A stretch of DNA of 64,000 bases from Actinophytocola sp036402745 (lineage in GTDB: Bacteria; Actinomycetota; Actinomycetes; Mycobacteriales; Pseudonocardiaceae). The notes below the pieces were generated by a model. That model saw nothing but the letters and a program-made list of their open reading frames with translations. It did no database searches and was not told the origin of the DNA. Shown here one piece after another: positions 8,490 through 16,223 of the stretch. Position 1 is the stretch's first letter. Each line of letters starts with the position of its first letter. The stretch spans positions 1 through 64,000 of the forward strand of contig NZ_DASWSJ010000124.1 of NCBI RefSeq assembly GCF_036402745.1, written 5' to 3'. Position numbers and translations under genes: made by a program.

Positions 8490-9026
8490 TTAGCGCTCGT
8501 TCACGTCGCCGTCCGCCTCGTCGTCCGATGTCACACCGAGACTTGACCGCAATGCGGCGTCCTTGTCGAGCACGAGCCGCTCGAGGTCGGCGCGGAACTC
8601 GACCAGCCGGCTGCGCAGCTTCTCGTCGGACGCGGCCAGCACGCGCACCGCGAGCAGCCCCGCGTTGCGCGCGCCGCCGACCGACACGGTGGCGACCGGG
8701 ACGCCGGCCGGCATCTGGACGATCGACAGCAGCGAGTCGAGCCCGTCGAGGTACTTCAGCGGCACCGGCACGCCGATGACCGGCAACGTGGTGGCCGAGG
8801 CGACCATGCCCGGCAGGTGCGCCGCCCCGCCCGCGCCCGCGATGATCACCCGTAAGCCGCGGTCGGCCGCGTCGCGCGCGTAGTCGAGCATCCGCTGCGG
8901 GGTGCGGTGCGCGGACACCACGCTGACCTCGTAGGGCACCTCGAACTCGTCGAGCGCCTCGGCGGCGGCCTTCATCACCGGCCAGTCCGAGTCGCTGCCC
9001 ATGATGACGCCGACCAGCGGTGTCAT
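8490..9026 (-). CDS. purE: N5-carboxyaminoimidazole ribonucleotide mutase
   Basis: 178 residues; class I PurE converts N5-CAIR to CAIR in de novo purine synthesis. Seen: GVIMGSDSDWPVM at the N-terminus, SAHRTPQRM, GAGGAAHLPGMVAS and PVIGVPV, all around the active site of the octameric enzyme. The ATG overlaps the purK stop by 4 nt (ATGA), giving translational coupling. A charged 30-residue tail follows the core. Cytoplasmic. Confidence 0.97.
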   Translation of the reverse strand: MTPLVGVIMGSDSDWPVMKAAAEALDEFEVPYEVSVVSAHRTPQRMLDYARDAADRGLRVIIAGAGGAAHLPGMVASATTLPVIGVPVPLKYLDGLDSLLSIVQMPAGVPVATVSVGGARNAGLLAVRVLAASDEKLRSRLVEFRADLERLVLDKDAALRSSLGVTSDDEADGDVNER

Positions 9027-10246
9027 GTCCGCTCCCCTGTGTTGATGCCTGTGCTCGTGCCTGTGTGGATGTCGTATCCGTCGAGCCACTCGGCGTGCGA
9101 GAGCCAGTGCGCGGCGAGCTTGGCCCGCGCCCGCACGTCGGCCATCCGCAGGCCGAGCAGGGTGACGTGGCCGATCTTGCGGCCGGGCCGTTCCTGCTTG
9201 CCGTAGTAGTGCACGTGCGCGTCCCGGTACCGGGCGAGCAGGTGGTGCAGCCGCTCGTCCGTGCTCATCGCCGGTGGCTGCGGCGCGCCGAGCACGTTGG
9301 CCATGACCACCGCGGGCGCGCGCGGCTCGGTGGCGCCGAGCGGGTAGTCGAGGACCGCGCGCAGGTGCTGCTCGAACTGCGAGGTCTCGGCGCCCTCGAT
9401 GGTCCAGTGGCCGGAGTTGTGCGGGCGCATCGCGAGCTCGTTGACGACGAACCCGGCGGCGGTCTCGAACAGCTCGACCGCGAGCACCCCGACGACCCCG
9501 AGCTCGGCGGCGATCCGGAGCGCGAGCGCCTGCGCGTCCTCGGCCCGCCCGGCGTCCAGACCCGGCGCGGGGGCGAGCACCTCGACGCAGATCCCGTTGG
9601 ACTGCACGGTCTCGACCACCGGCCAGCAGCCACCCTGGCCGAACGGCGAGCGGGCGACGACTGCGGCGAGCTCGCGGCGCATCGCGACCCGCTCCTCGAC
9701 CAGCAGCGGCGTGCCCCACTCGAGCAGCCGCGGGACCAGCTCGCGGGCCGACTCGGGGCCGTTGAGCATCCAGACGCCGCGGCCGTCGTAGCCGCCGCGG
9801 GCCGCCTTGAGCACGCACGGCCAGCCGTGCTCGTCGCCGAACTTGACCACGTCGTCCACTTCGGACACCGCGGCGAACGGCGGCACCGGCAGCCCGAGCG
9901 AGGCGAGCTTGTGCCGCATGACCAGCTTGTCCTGCGCGTGCAGCAGCGCCTCGGGCCCGGGCCGGACGACGACGCCGCGCTCGACCAGCGCGCGCAGGTG
10001 CTCGGTAGGCACGTGCTCGTGGTCGAACGTGAGGACGTCGCAGCCGTCGGCGAACGCGGTGAGGGCGTCGAGGTCGGTGTGCGCGCCGAGCGTGACGTTG
10101 GGCGTGACGAGGGCGGCCGACTCGTCCATCGACGTGGCCAGGACGTGCAGCGACTGGCCGAGCGCGATGGCGGCCTGCTGGGTCATCCGGGCGAGCTGGC
10201 CGCCGCCGACCATGCCGACGATGGGCAGTCCGGTTCGGGTGTCCAC
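9023..10246 (-). CDS. purK: N5-carboxyaminoimidazole ribonucleotide synthase
   Basis: 407 residues, GTG start preceded by a GGAAGGTAGGG-rich stretch. This ATP-grasp enzyme carboxylates AIR with bicarbonate and ATP to give N5-CAIR, the substrate of PurE. Seen: GMVGGGQLARM (N-terminal nucleotide-like motif), CVLKAARGGYDGRGVWML (ATP-binding loop), VNELAMRPHNSGHWTIEGA (metal-binding and active-site segment). It follows the GT87 gene by 6 nt and overlaps purE by 4 nt, so all three are probably on one transcript. Confidence 0.97.
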   Translation of the reverse strand: MDTRTGLPIVGMVGGGQLARMTQQAAIALGQSLHVLATSMDESAALVTPNVTLGAHTDLDALTAFADGCDVLTFDHEHVPTEHLRALVERGVVVRPGPEALLHAQDKLVMRHKLASLGLPVPPFAAVSEVDDVVKFGDEHGWPCVLKAARGGYDGRGVWMLNGPESARELVPRLLEWGTPLLVEERVAMRRELAAVVARSPFGQGGCWPVVETVQSNGICVEVLAPAPGLDAGRAEDAQALALRIAAELGVVGVLAVELFETAAGFVVNELAMRPHNSGHWTIEGAETSQFEQHLRAVLDYPLGATEPRAPAVVMANVLGAPQPPAMSTDERLHHLLARYRDAHVHYYGKQERPGRKIGHVTLLGLRMADVRARAKLAAHWLSHAEWLDGYDIHTGTSTGINTGERT

Positions 10247-10252
10247 CTGGCC

Positions 10253-11560
10253 CTACCTTCCCGTCCGGCGGATCCGGAACAGCAGTACGAGGCCGGCCAC
10301 GAGCGGGACCAGCAGGTAGGCGCTGCCGAGCACGACCTCCGGCGGCGTCCACTCGAGCTCGGGCTTGACGCCGGGCGGCCGCGACGGGTCGGACGTGCGC
10401 ATGATCAGCAGCACGCAGCTGGCGAACACCGCGACGACGGCGCCGAGCCCCGCGAGCACCCGGACGCGCGCCGCGCCGTGCGGCAGCTCGTCGGGCAGCC
10501 GGCTGAGCAGGTAGACGACGAGCGGCACGACCCAGACGTAGTGGTGCGACCAGGACACCGGGCTGAGCAGGAGCCCGAAGAACGCGGTGACCAGCAGCGC
10601 CGGCAGCGGTTGGCCGCCGAGGTGGAACCGGCGGGCCAGGTAGACGGCCGGGACCGCGAGCACGGCGCCGATGCCGATGGCGGCGGCGAGGGCCCAGGGG
10701 GCGAGGTCGCTGAGCCGGAGCACGAGCCCGTTGAGCGACTGGTTGCCGGCCCAGAACGTGGGGCCGGTGCGCGCCGGGTCGGTGACCGCGACGGTCCAGA
10801 AGCGGGCGAAGTCGTGCGGGATGATCGCGAAGATCAGCCCCTGGAGGACCGCGAAGGTGGCGAGCGCCCGGACCGCGTCCTTGCGCCGCCCGATGAGCCA
10901 CAGGTGCGGCACGAAGATCAGCGGCGTGAGCTTGACCGCCGCCGCGACGCCGACGAGGACCCCGCCGAGGTGGCGGGCGCGGCCTTGCGCGGCGCCCAGG
11001 ACGAGGACGTCGGTGACGACCAGGGCCATGAGGATGAGGTTGATCTGGCCGAGGAGGAGCGTGCGCCAGACGGGCTCGATGCCCAGCGCGAGGACCGTCA
11101 GCAGGATCGTGGTCTTCGCCGGGGTCAGCCAGCTCGGCCGCCGCGGCAAGGCTTGGATCGCGGTGCGGATGACGAGCGCCAGGGCGAGTACCGAGACGGC
11201 GCCGAGGATGCCCCAGGAGACCTGGGTGGCGAACAGCGCGAGGGGGACGAACAGGAGCGCGCCGGTGGGTGGGTAGGTGAACGGGAGCCTGGCCCAGGGT
11301 GGTTCGGACGAGAGGAAGTCGTTGTCGTACAACGGTTCGCCGGTGAGCAGCGCGATGGCGCCGGACCGGTAGACCGCGCTGTCGACACCGAGCCGCCAGT
11401 GGATGACCCAGCTGACGACTCCCGCCACGAGCAGGCCGGCCGGGACCGCGAAGAGCGCGAGCGTGGTGGGCCTGGAGGCGAAGAGGCGCCGCAGCGAACG
11501 CGCGAGCCAATGCCCGTCATCGACGCGGATGACAGGCGTGTCCCGGACGGTCTCGCTCAC
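10253..11560 (-). CDS. GT87-family polytopic membrane glycosyltransferase (DUF2029)
   Basis: About 435 residues from the GTG at 11560; start uncertain because no Shine-Dalgarno site is visible. About ten hydrophobic helices are present, the first at 30-55. The first extracytoplasmic loop holds GVDSAVYRSGAIALLTGEPLY and FTYPPTGALLF, the pattern of actinobacterial GT87 enzymes, which use polyprenyl-phosphate mannose or arabinose on the outer face of the membrane (PimE-like). The early Asp in GVDSAVY is the usual catalytic-base position. It is cotranscribed with purK by spacing alone. Two TGTGGACAA boxes lie 62-89 nt upstream. Donor and acceptor sugars are unknown. Confidence 0.88.
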   Translation of the reverse strand: MSETVRDTPVIRVDDGHWLARSLRRLFASRPTTLALFAVPAGLLVAGVVSWVIHWRLGVDSAVYRSGAIALLTGEPLYDNDFLSSEPPWARLPFTYPPTGALLFVPLALFATQVSWGILGAVSVLALALVIRTAIQALPRRPSWLTPAKTTILLTVLALGIEPVWRTLLLGQINLILMALVVTDVLVLGAAQGRARHLGGVLVGVAAAVKLTPLIFVPHLWLIGRRKDAVRALATFAVLQGLIFAIIPHDFARFWTVAVTDPARTGPTFWAGNQSLNGLVLRLSDLAPWALAAAIGIGAVLAVPAVYLARRFHLGGQPLPALLVTAFFGLLLSPVSWSHHYVWVVPLVVYLLSRLPDELPHGAARVRVLAGLGAVVAVFASCVLLIMRTSDPSRPPGVKPELEWTPPEVVLGSAYLLVPLVAGLVLLFRIRRTGR

Positions 11561-11621
11561 GTTCGCAAGGAAACCACGCCGGACCGCCAACCGATCGAGC
11601 CGCCCTGCCCCGAACCCGGAG

Positions 11622-11649
11622 TTGTCCACAACCGATGGAGTTGTCCACA
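11622..11649 (-). promoter_or_regulatory. paired TGTGGACAA (DnaA-box-like) sites, 19 nt apart
   Basis: TTGTCCACA occurs exactly at 11622-11630 and 11641-11649. On the minus strand this reads as two direct TGTGGACAACTCC units with a 19-nt period, 62 nt before the GT87 start. The sequence equals the high-GC actinomycete DnaA box. A matching pair with the same period and the same orientation to its downstream gene is at 43477-43504. It could be DnaA titration sites or a regulator's operator. Confidence 0.6.
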
Positions 11650-11699
11650 GCCAAGATCGACAACCCCGATCCCGTGGCCCCCCAACGATAGGGTGGAAC

Positions 11700-12536
11700 C
11701 TAGGCGCGGCTGATGTGCTGCAACAGCTCCCGCGCCTCTTCGGCCGTGTCCGGCAGCGTCTCCACGCGCAGCCACGGCCGCCGGCCAGACGACAGCTGCG
11801 GGTCCACCGACAGCCGCTCGATCAGGAGCCAGCCGGCGCTCAGCGCGCGGTCACCGAAGGACGGCTCGCGCGGCGCCAGCACCACGGCCACCGACGGGCC
11901 GAGGATCGCGATGCTCTCCCCGCCGTCGAAGACGTCCCGCAGCACGTCGGCCGCCAGGACCATCGCCATCAGGCGTGGCCAGCCGTTCACCTTGGACAGG
12001 TCCAGCGTCACCGCCAGCAGCGAGTGGCTCCCCGACACGGGCACCTGGTCCCGGGCGGCCTGCCGGTACACCTCGGCCAGCCGCGTCCGCAGGTAGGCGT
12101 GCGTGGTCAGGCTGGTGAGGTTCTCCGTCGTCTCGGCGTTGCGCAGCTCGCCGCACGACGCGTCCGCCCAGGCCAGCGCGGCCGCCCGGACCAGCGCCGT
12201 CGGCGCGGCGTTCGGGTCGGTGGCGATCAGGCCGTTGGCGCTGTCGGGGTTGGTGAGCACCGCGTGCAGGGCGGCCAGGTCCGTCAGCGTCTCGTCCAGG
12301 CCGGCGCCGGCTTCGGCGCGAGCCCGGCCGAGGCCTGTCAATGCCCCGGTCAGGTCCGTCTTGAGCACGGCGGAGGAGCACACCGCGTCGACCTCGGGCA
12401 GGCCCCAGTCACTGGGGAACCGCCAGCCAGCGGCGATGCTCGCCGTCCGCCAGCGCGCTCGCAACACCCGCAGCGCCCGGTCAGTACCCTCGGCGTCGCC
12501 ACGGTGTGAGCGCGACCCGGCCTCACGTACTGTCAC
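11700..12536 (-). CDS. protein with a degenerate GGDEF-like domain
   Basis: 278 residues from the GTG at 12536; an ATG at 12548 is possible, but its GGAGG abuts it with no spacing. Residues 1-130 are helical with no match I recognise. From about 135 (ENLTSLTTHAYLRTRLAEVYR) to about 235 the layout follows GGDEF cyclase domains (start helix, a LLAVTLDLS strand, a regulatory helix, a final VAVVLA strand). The catalytic GG(D/E)EF loop is missing; the position reads roughly LGPSVAVV. It should not make c-di-GMP; a nucleotide-sensing or structural role is inference. It is divergent from the ECF sigma gene, with an ECF-like promoter in between. Confidence 0.7.
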   Translation of the reverse strand: MTVREAGSRSHRGDAEGTDRALRVLRARWRTASIAAGWRFPSDWGLPEVDAVCSSAVLKTDLTGALTGLGRARAEAGAGLDETLTDLAALHAVLTNPDSANGLIATDPNAAPTALVRAAALAWADASCGELRNAETTENLTSLTTHAYLRTRLAEVYRQAARDQVPVSGSHSLLAVTLDLSKVNGWPRLMAMVLAADVLRDVFDGGESIAILGPSVAVVLAPREPSFGDRALSAGWLLIERLSVDPQLSSGRRPWLRVETLPDTAEEARELLQHISRA

Positions 12537-12595
12537 TTGTCGTCCCATCCTCCGACCCGGCGCGTTCGACCTAGAAACGCGAACGAGCGACACCT

Positions 12596-12621
12596 GTGAC
12601 GCCGTTCGGGGGAACTGTTCC
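12596..12621 (-). promoter_or_regulatory. candidate ECF-sigma promoter for the GGDEF-like gene
   Basis: On the minus strand GGAAC (12621-12617), 16 bases and GTCAC (12600-12596) match the common ECF -35/-10 pattern. The -35 is part of a perfect palindrome, GGAACTGTTCC (12611-12621). It sits about 50-60 nt before the GGDEF-like start and about 165 bp upstream of the divergent ECF sigma gene, so control by that sigma factor is an attractive but untested idea. Confidence 0.35.
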
Positions 12622-12783
12622 AGTCATGGGCCGGTGAGGGGACCCCGTACCGCCATTCCGGTGATCGGATGATGCCGCGTTCGGCGGGATCCGTCACACT
12701 ATGCGCGGGAGCGCGTCTATAGAGGATCCGAGGAACATTTCCCCCGGTCCTTGGGGGTAGACGTGTGCGAGTAGAGGAGGATC

Positions 12784-15021
12784 GTGGCCACCCTTCCCGC
12801 TGAAATCGAGGGGCCCAGTGATGCGGACCTGATCGATGCGGTGCGCAAGGGCACCGTGTCCGCCTACGGGTCGCTCTACGAGCGGCACGTCGCTTCCGCC
12901 TACAACCTCGCCCGCCAGCTCAGCCGCTCTCCCGCGGAAGCCGACGACCTCGTCTCCGAGGCGTTCGCCAAGGTGTTGGACACGCTCCGTGCAGGCCGCG
13001 GGCCGGACTCAGCCTTCCGGGCCTACCTCCTCACGGCGCTGCGTCACACCGCGTACGACAAGACCCGGCGCGACCGCAAGGTCGAGCTCTCCGAGGACGT
13101 CGAGACGGTCAGCGGGGTGAGCACGGCAGCGGTCAGCGAGCCGTTCTCCGACACCGCGGTCGCCGGCCTCGAGCGCTCCCTGGCCGCGCGGGCCTTCGCC
13201 CGGCTGCCCGAACGCTGGCAGGCCGTCCTCTGGCACACCGAGATCGAGGGCCAGTCCCCGGCCGAGGTCGCGCCGATCCTCGGCCTCACCGCCAACGGCG
13301 TCTCCGCGCTGGCCTACCGCGCCCGCGAGGGACTGCGCCAGGCCTACCTGCAGGTTCACCTCGCCGAGACCACCGAGCGCCGCTGCCGGGCCACCGCCGA
13401 ACGGCTCGGCGCCTGGACCCGCAGTGGCCTCGCCAAGCGGGAGAAGGCGCAGGTCGAGGCGCACCTCGACGAGTGCGGCCGCTGTCGCGCGCTGGCCGCC
13501 GAGCTCGCCGACGTCAACGGCGCCATGCGCGGGATCGTCGCGCCGCTGGTCCTGGGCATCGGCACGGTCGGCTACCTGGCCGCCGCCGGTGCGGCGAAGG
13601 GCAGCGCCCTCACCGCGGTCGGCACCGCGGCGGCCGCCGGCACCTCGGCGGGTGGCGCCGCGGGCGCGGCCTCGTCCGCACCTCGCCAGTTCCTCGGGGT
13701 GGCCGCGTCCGGCGTGGCGCTCGCCGCCGCGATCGCGGTCGGCCTCACCGCCGGCGGCGGCAACCAGGAGATCCCGGTCGCCGCGCCCACGCCCACCCAG
13801 CAGCAGCCGCCGCCCACCCAGCCGCAGGCCCCGGCGCCCGAGCCGCAGCCGCCGGCGCCACCGGCCCCGCCGCCGCAACAGCAGCAGCCCAACCCGCCGG
13901 CCCCGCCGCCACCCGCGCCGAACCAGCCGGCCCCGGCGCCGCCGAACCTCACGGCCACGCCACCGGCCACCCCGGTGAGCCTCGTCGCCGGCGGCCAGCC
14001 CGCCGACCTGCCGATCACCGTCCGGAACACGGGCGGGACGGTGTCCGAGCCGGCGGTCGCCTCGCTGAACCTGCCGTCCGGCGTCACCGCCATCCCGGCC
14101 GGTCCGAGCCGCTACGGCCACCAACCGATGCTGCGGCTGAACGGCGCACGCAAGGCCGGCACGGTCAACTGCCCCGGCGGCACCGGCACCGTCACCTGCA
14201 CCAGCGGGACCGGCATTCAGCCGGGCGACAGCGTCACGCTGCTGTTCCGCCTGGTCGCGGACGCGAACAGCCAGGGCGGCCAGGTCACCGGCACGGTCAC
14301 CGCGGGCACCGCGATCAACGTCAGCGTCGCGGTCCGGGTGGACGTCAGGCCGCCGACCGCGGTCGACGCCGTCGTCCTGTCCGCCGACGCCGAGTGGCTC
14401 GGCCTGCTGCCCGGCATCTGGCTGCAACCCACGCTCGAGGCGCGCGCGGACAACACGGGCACCAGCTCCAAGCCGATCACCGTCACCGTCGACCAGCCAG
14501 GCCAGCTGCTGTACGCCAGCCAGAAGATGACCTGCACCGTCGGCGGCGGCCTCACCTGCACGACCGACGCCGAGGTCGCGCCGGGCGAGCGGCTCAAGAT
14601 GGTCTTCGAGCTCGACCCCGACCCGTGGCCGGTCCGGTCCGGCGACAGCAAGCCGCACCGCGAGGTCCACGTCGGCGCGACGCTCGGCACCGCGCGGGAC
14701 AGCAAGATCGTCCAGCTCGGCAACTGGCTCTGGCCGCACCCGCCGGGCACCCTGCCGCCGACGCCGGTTCCGCCGCCGTCCTCGTCGTCGGAGCAGCAGC
14801 CGCCGCCGGAGCCGCCGGGTCAGAACCAGCCGAACCGGCCCCCGCAGCACCACGGGCCCACGACGCCGACGGACACCACCACGCCGACCACGCCACCGTC
14901 GACGCCACCGGACCGCTCCGAGCCGATCCCGCCCTCGCCGGCCGACCCGCCGTCCACCGCGCCGCCGGGTGACGGTGGTCTGGGCGGGTTGCTCGGCTGG
15001 CTGCTCGGTGGCGGCCGGTAG
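12784..15021 (+). CDS. ECF sigma factor fused to zinc-finger anti-sigma-like and exported C-terminal region
   Basis: 745 residues, GTG start, GGAGG 4 nt upstream. Order: sigma region 2 at about 13-85 (AYGSLYERH, AEDLVSEAF-like helix), region 4 at about 140-195 (LPERWQAVLWHTEIEG, helix-turn-helix GLTANGVSALAYRAR), then HLDECGRC, the H-x3-C-x2-C of zinc-binding anti-sigma domains, at about 223-230. Hydrophobic segments lie near 245-265 and 305-325, followed by a proline/glutamine linker, two Ig-like (DUF11-type) beta domains at about 385-640 and a P/T-rich tail ending in glycines. So sensor, tether and sigma are one chain, like the ECF groups with long C-terminal extensions (ECF53-type, by recall). 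Release would need cleavage or a conformational change. Confidence 0.88.
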   Translation: MATLPAEIEGPSDADLIDAVRKGTVSAYGSLYERHVASAYNLARQLSRSPAEADDLVSEAFAKVLDTLRAGRGPDSAFRAYLLTALRHTAYDKTRRDRKVELSEDVETVSGVSTAAVSEPFSDTAVAGLERSLAARAFARLPERWQAVLWHTEIEGQSPAEVAPILGLTANGVSALAYRAREGLRQAYLQVHLAETTERRCRATAERLGAWTRSGLAKREKAQVEAHLDECGRCRALAAELADVNGAMRGIVAPLVLGIGTVGYLAAAGAAKGSALTAVGTAAAAGTSAGGAAGAASSAPRQFLGVAASGVALAAAIAVGLTAGGGNQEIPVAAPTPTQQQPPPTQPQAPAPEPQPPAPPAPPPQQQQPNPPAPPPPAPNQPAPAPPNLTATPPATPVSLVAGGQPADLPITVRNTGGTVSEPAVASLNLPSGVTAIPAGPSRYGHQPMLRLNGARKAGTVNCPGGTGTVTCTSGTGIQPGDSVTLLFRLVADANSQGGQVTGTVTAGTAINVSVAVRVDVRPPTAVDAVVLSADAEWLGLLPGIWLQPTLEARADNTGTSSKPITVTVDQPGQLLYASQKMTCTVGGGLTCTTDAEVAPGERLKMVFELDPDPWPVRSGDSKPHREVHVGATLGTARDSKIVQLGNWLWPHPPGTLPPTPVPPPSSSSEQQPPPEPPGQNQPNRPPQHHGPTTPTDTTTPTTPPSTPPDRSEPIPPSPADPPSTAPPGDGGLGGLLGWLLGGGR

Positions 15022-15105
15022 GGGCTGACTCGCGGCTCGCGGCCGGGTGCAGCAGGGCTACAGAACGATCACTGAGTGTGTTCGGAGCGCCTAGCCTCGG
15101 TCACC

Positions 15106-15603
15106 ATGAGCAGGGAGATCGTCAGGTTCCTCATCGTGGGCGCCATCTGCAACACGGTGTCGACGGTGCTGAACTACGTGCTCAAGTACACGGTGCTGAC
15201 CGATAACCCGGTCACCGCGCTCACGATCGCGGTCATCATCGCCACGATCGTGTCGTACGTGCTCAACCGTGATTGGTCCTTCAGCACCCGCGGCGGCCGC
15301 GAGCGCCAGCACGAGGCGGCGCTGTTCTTCCTCATCAGCGGCATCGGCGTGGGGCTCAACTCGGCGCCGCTGTACGTGTCGCGGTACTTCCTGGGCCTGG
15401 AGGTGCCGCACGTCGGGCTGGTGACCCAGGAGGTCGCGGACTTCGTCAGCGGCATCGTCATCGGGTCGCTCGTGGCCATGATCTTCCGGTACTGGGCGTT
15501 CCGGAAATGGGTGTTTCCGCAGGCCAATGCCCGACCGCAGGCGATTCGTGGCAGCTTGTCCGAAGCACCCCCCGAGCCGGGCGAGAACGGGCGGGCGGCC
15601 TGA
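15106..15603 (+). CDS. GtrA-family membrane protein
   Basis: 165 residues from the ATG at 15106; TAGCCT ends 8 nt upstream, so the transcript may be leaderless. Four membrane helices (about 5-27, 37-58, 75-95, 118-140) with FLIVGAICNTVSTVLNY and the family motif NRDWSFSTRGG between helices 2 and 3. GtrA proteins are thought to flip or help deliver polyprenyl-linked sugars for envelope glycans. A close paralog follows 31 bp downstream. Confidence 0.9.
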   Translation: MSREIVRFLIVGAICNTVSTVLNYVLKYTVLTDNPVTALTIAVIIATIVSYVLNRDWSFSTRGGRERQHEAALFFLISGIGVGLNSAPLYVSRYFLGLEVPHVGLVTQEVADFVSGIVIGSLVAMIFRYWAFRKWVFPQANARPQAIRGSLSEAPPEPGENGRAA

Positions 15604-15634
15604 GGCTGCCGGTAGCTCTCCGTAGACTGCGGGC

Positions 15635-16180
15635 GTGACCGTCGTCGACTCCGTGCTGGCCTGGGTTCCCGAACGCCTGCGTGCCGTGCTCATCAAGCAT
15701 CGCGAACTGCTGAAGTTCGCCGTCGTCGGCGGCACGACGTTCGTGATCGACAACGGCCTCTGGTACCTGATGAAGTTCACGATCCTGGAGGACAAGCCGG
15801 TCACCGCGAAGATCATCGCGATCATCGTCGCGACGATCGTCTCGTATGTCCTCAACCGCGAGTGGTCCTTCCGCACCCGCGGCGGCCGCGAACGGCACCA
15901 TGAGGCGGCACTGTTCTTCCTCATCAGCGGCATCGGCGTCGCGCTCAACTCGGCGCCGCTGTACATCTCGCGCTACTGGCTCAACCTCGAGGAACCGCAC
16001 GTGTCGCGCCTGGTCCAGGAGGTGGCGGACTTCACGAGCGGCTCGATCATCGGCATGCTGCTGGCGATGTTCTTCCGCTTCTGGGCCTTCAAGCGCTGGG
16101 TCTTCCCGGACGAGCTGGGCGGCCGCCGAGGCAGCAGCCCGACGACCGACGACCCGGTCGAAGAACTGGGCCACTCGTAA
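15635..16180 (+). CDS. GtrA-family membrane protein (tandem paralog)
   Basis: 181 residues, GTG start with TAGACT ending 6 nt before it (leaderless-type). It has a 20-residue N-terminal extension over its neighbour, then the same four helices. The central segment is nearly identical in both proteins: NREWSFRTRGGRER, HEAALFFLISGIGV, LNSAPLYISRYW. Recent tandem duplication is the simplest explanation. Both probably act on lipid-linked sugars in the membrane. Convergent with the histidine kinase; a weak TGACCC/GGGTCA stem lies in the 43-bp gap. Confidence 0.9.
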   Translation: MTVVDSVLAWVPERLRAVLIKHRELLKFAVVGGTTFVIDNGLWYLMKFTILEDKPVTAKIIAIIVATIVSYVLNREWSFRTRGGRERHHEAALFFLISGIGVALNSAPLYISRYWLNLEEPHVSRLVQEVADFTSGSIIGMLLAMFFRFWAFKRWVFPDELGGRRGSSPTTDDPVEELGHS

Positions 16181-16223
16181 CGCCTGCGCGGTGACCCCGA
16201 GCGCGGGAGATGCGAGCTGAGGG

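Noticed and set aside
8490..11510. A very long minus-strand open frame through purE, purK and the GT87 gene
   Set aside because: Only its last 178 codons (purE) are real; the rest is a shadow frame of GC-rich coding DNA, rich in Arg/Ala/Pro and overlapping recognisable proteins.
9020..11713. A long plus-strand open frame opposite purK and GT87
   Set aside because: Antisense shadow with Arg/Glu/Gly-rich low complexity and no recognisable domain.
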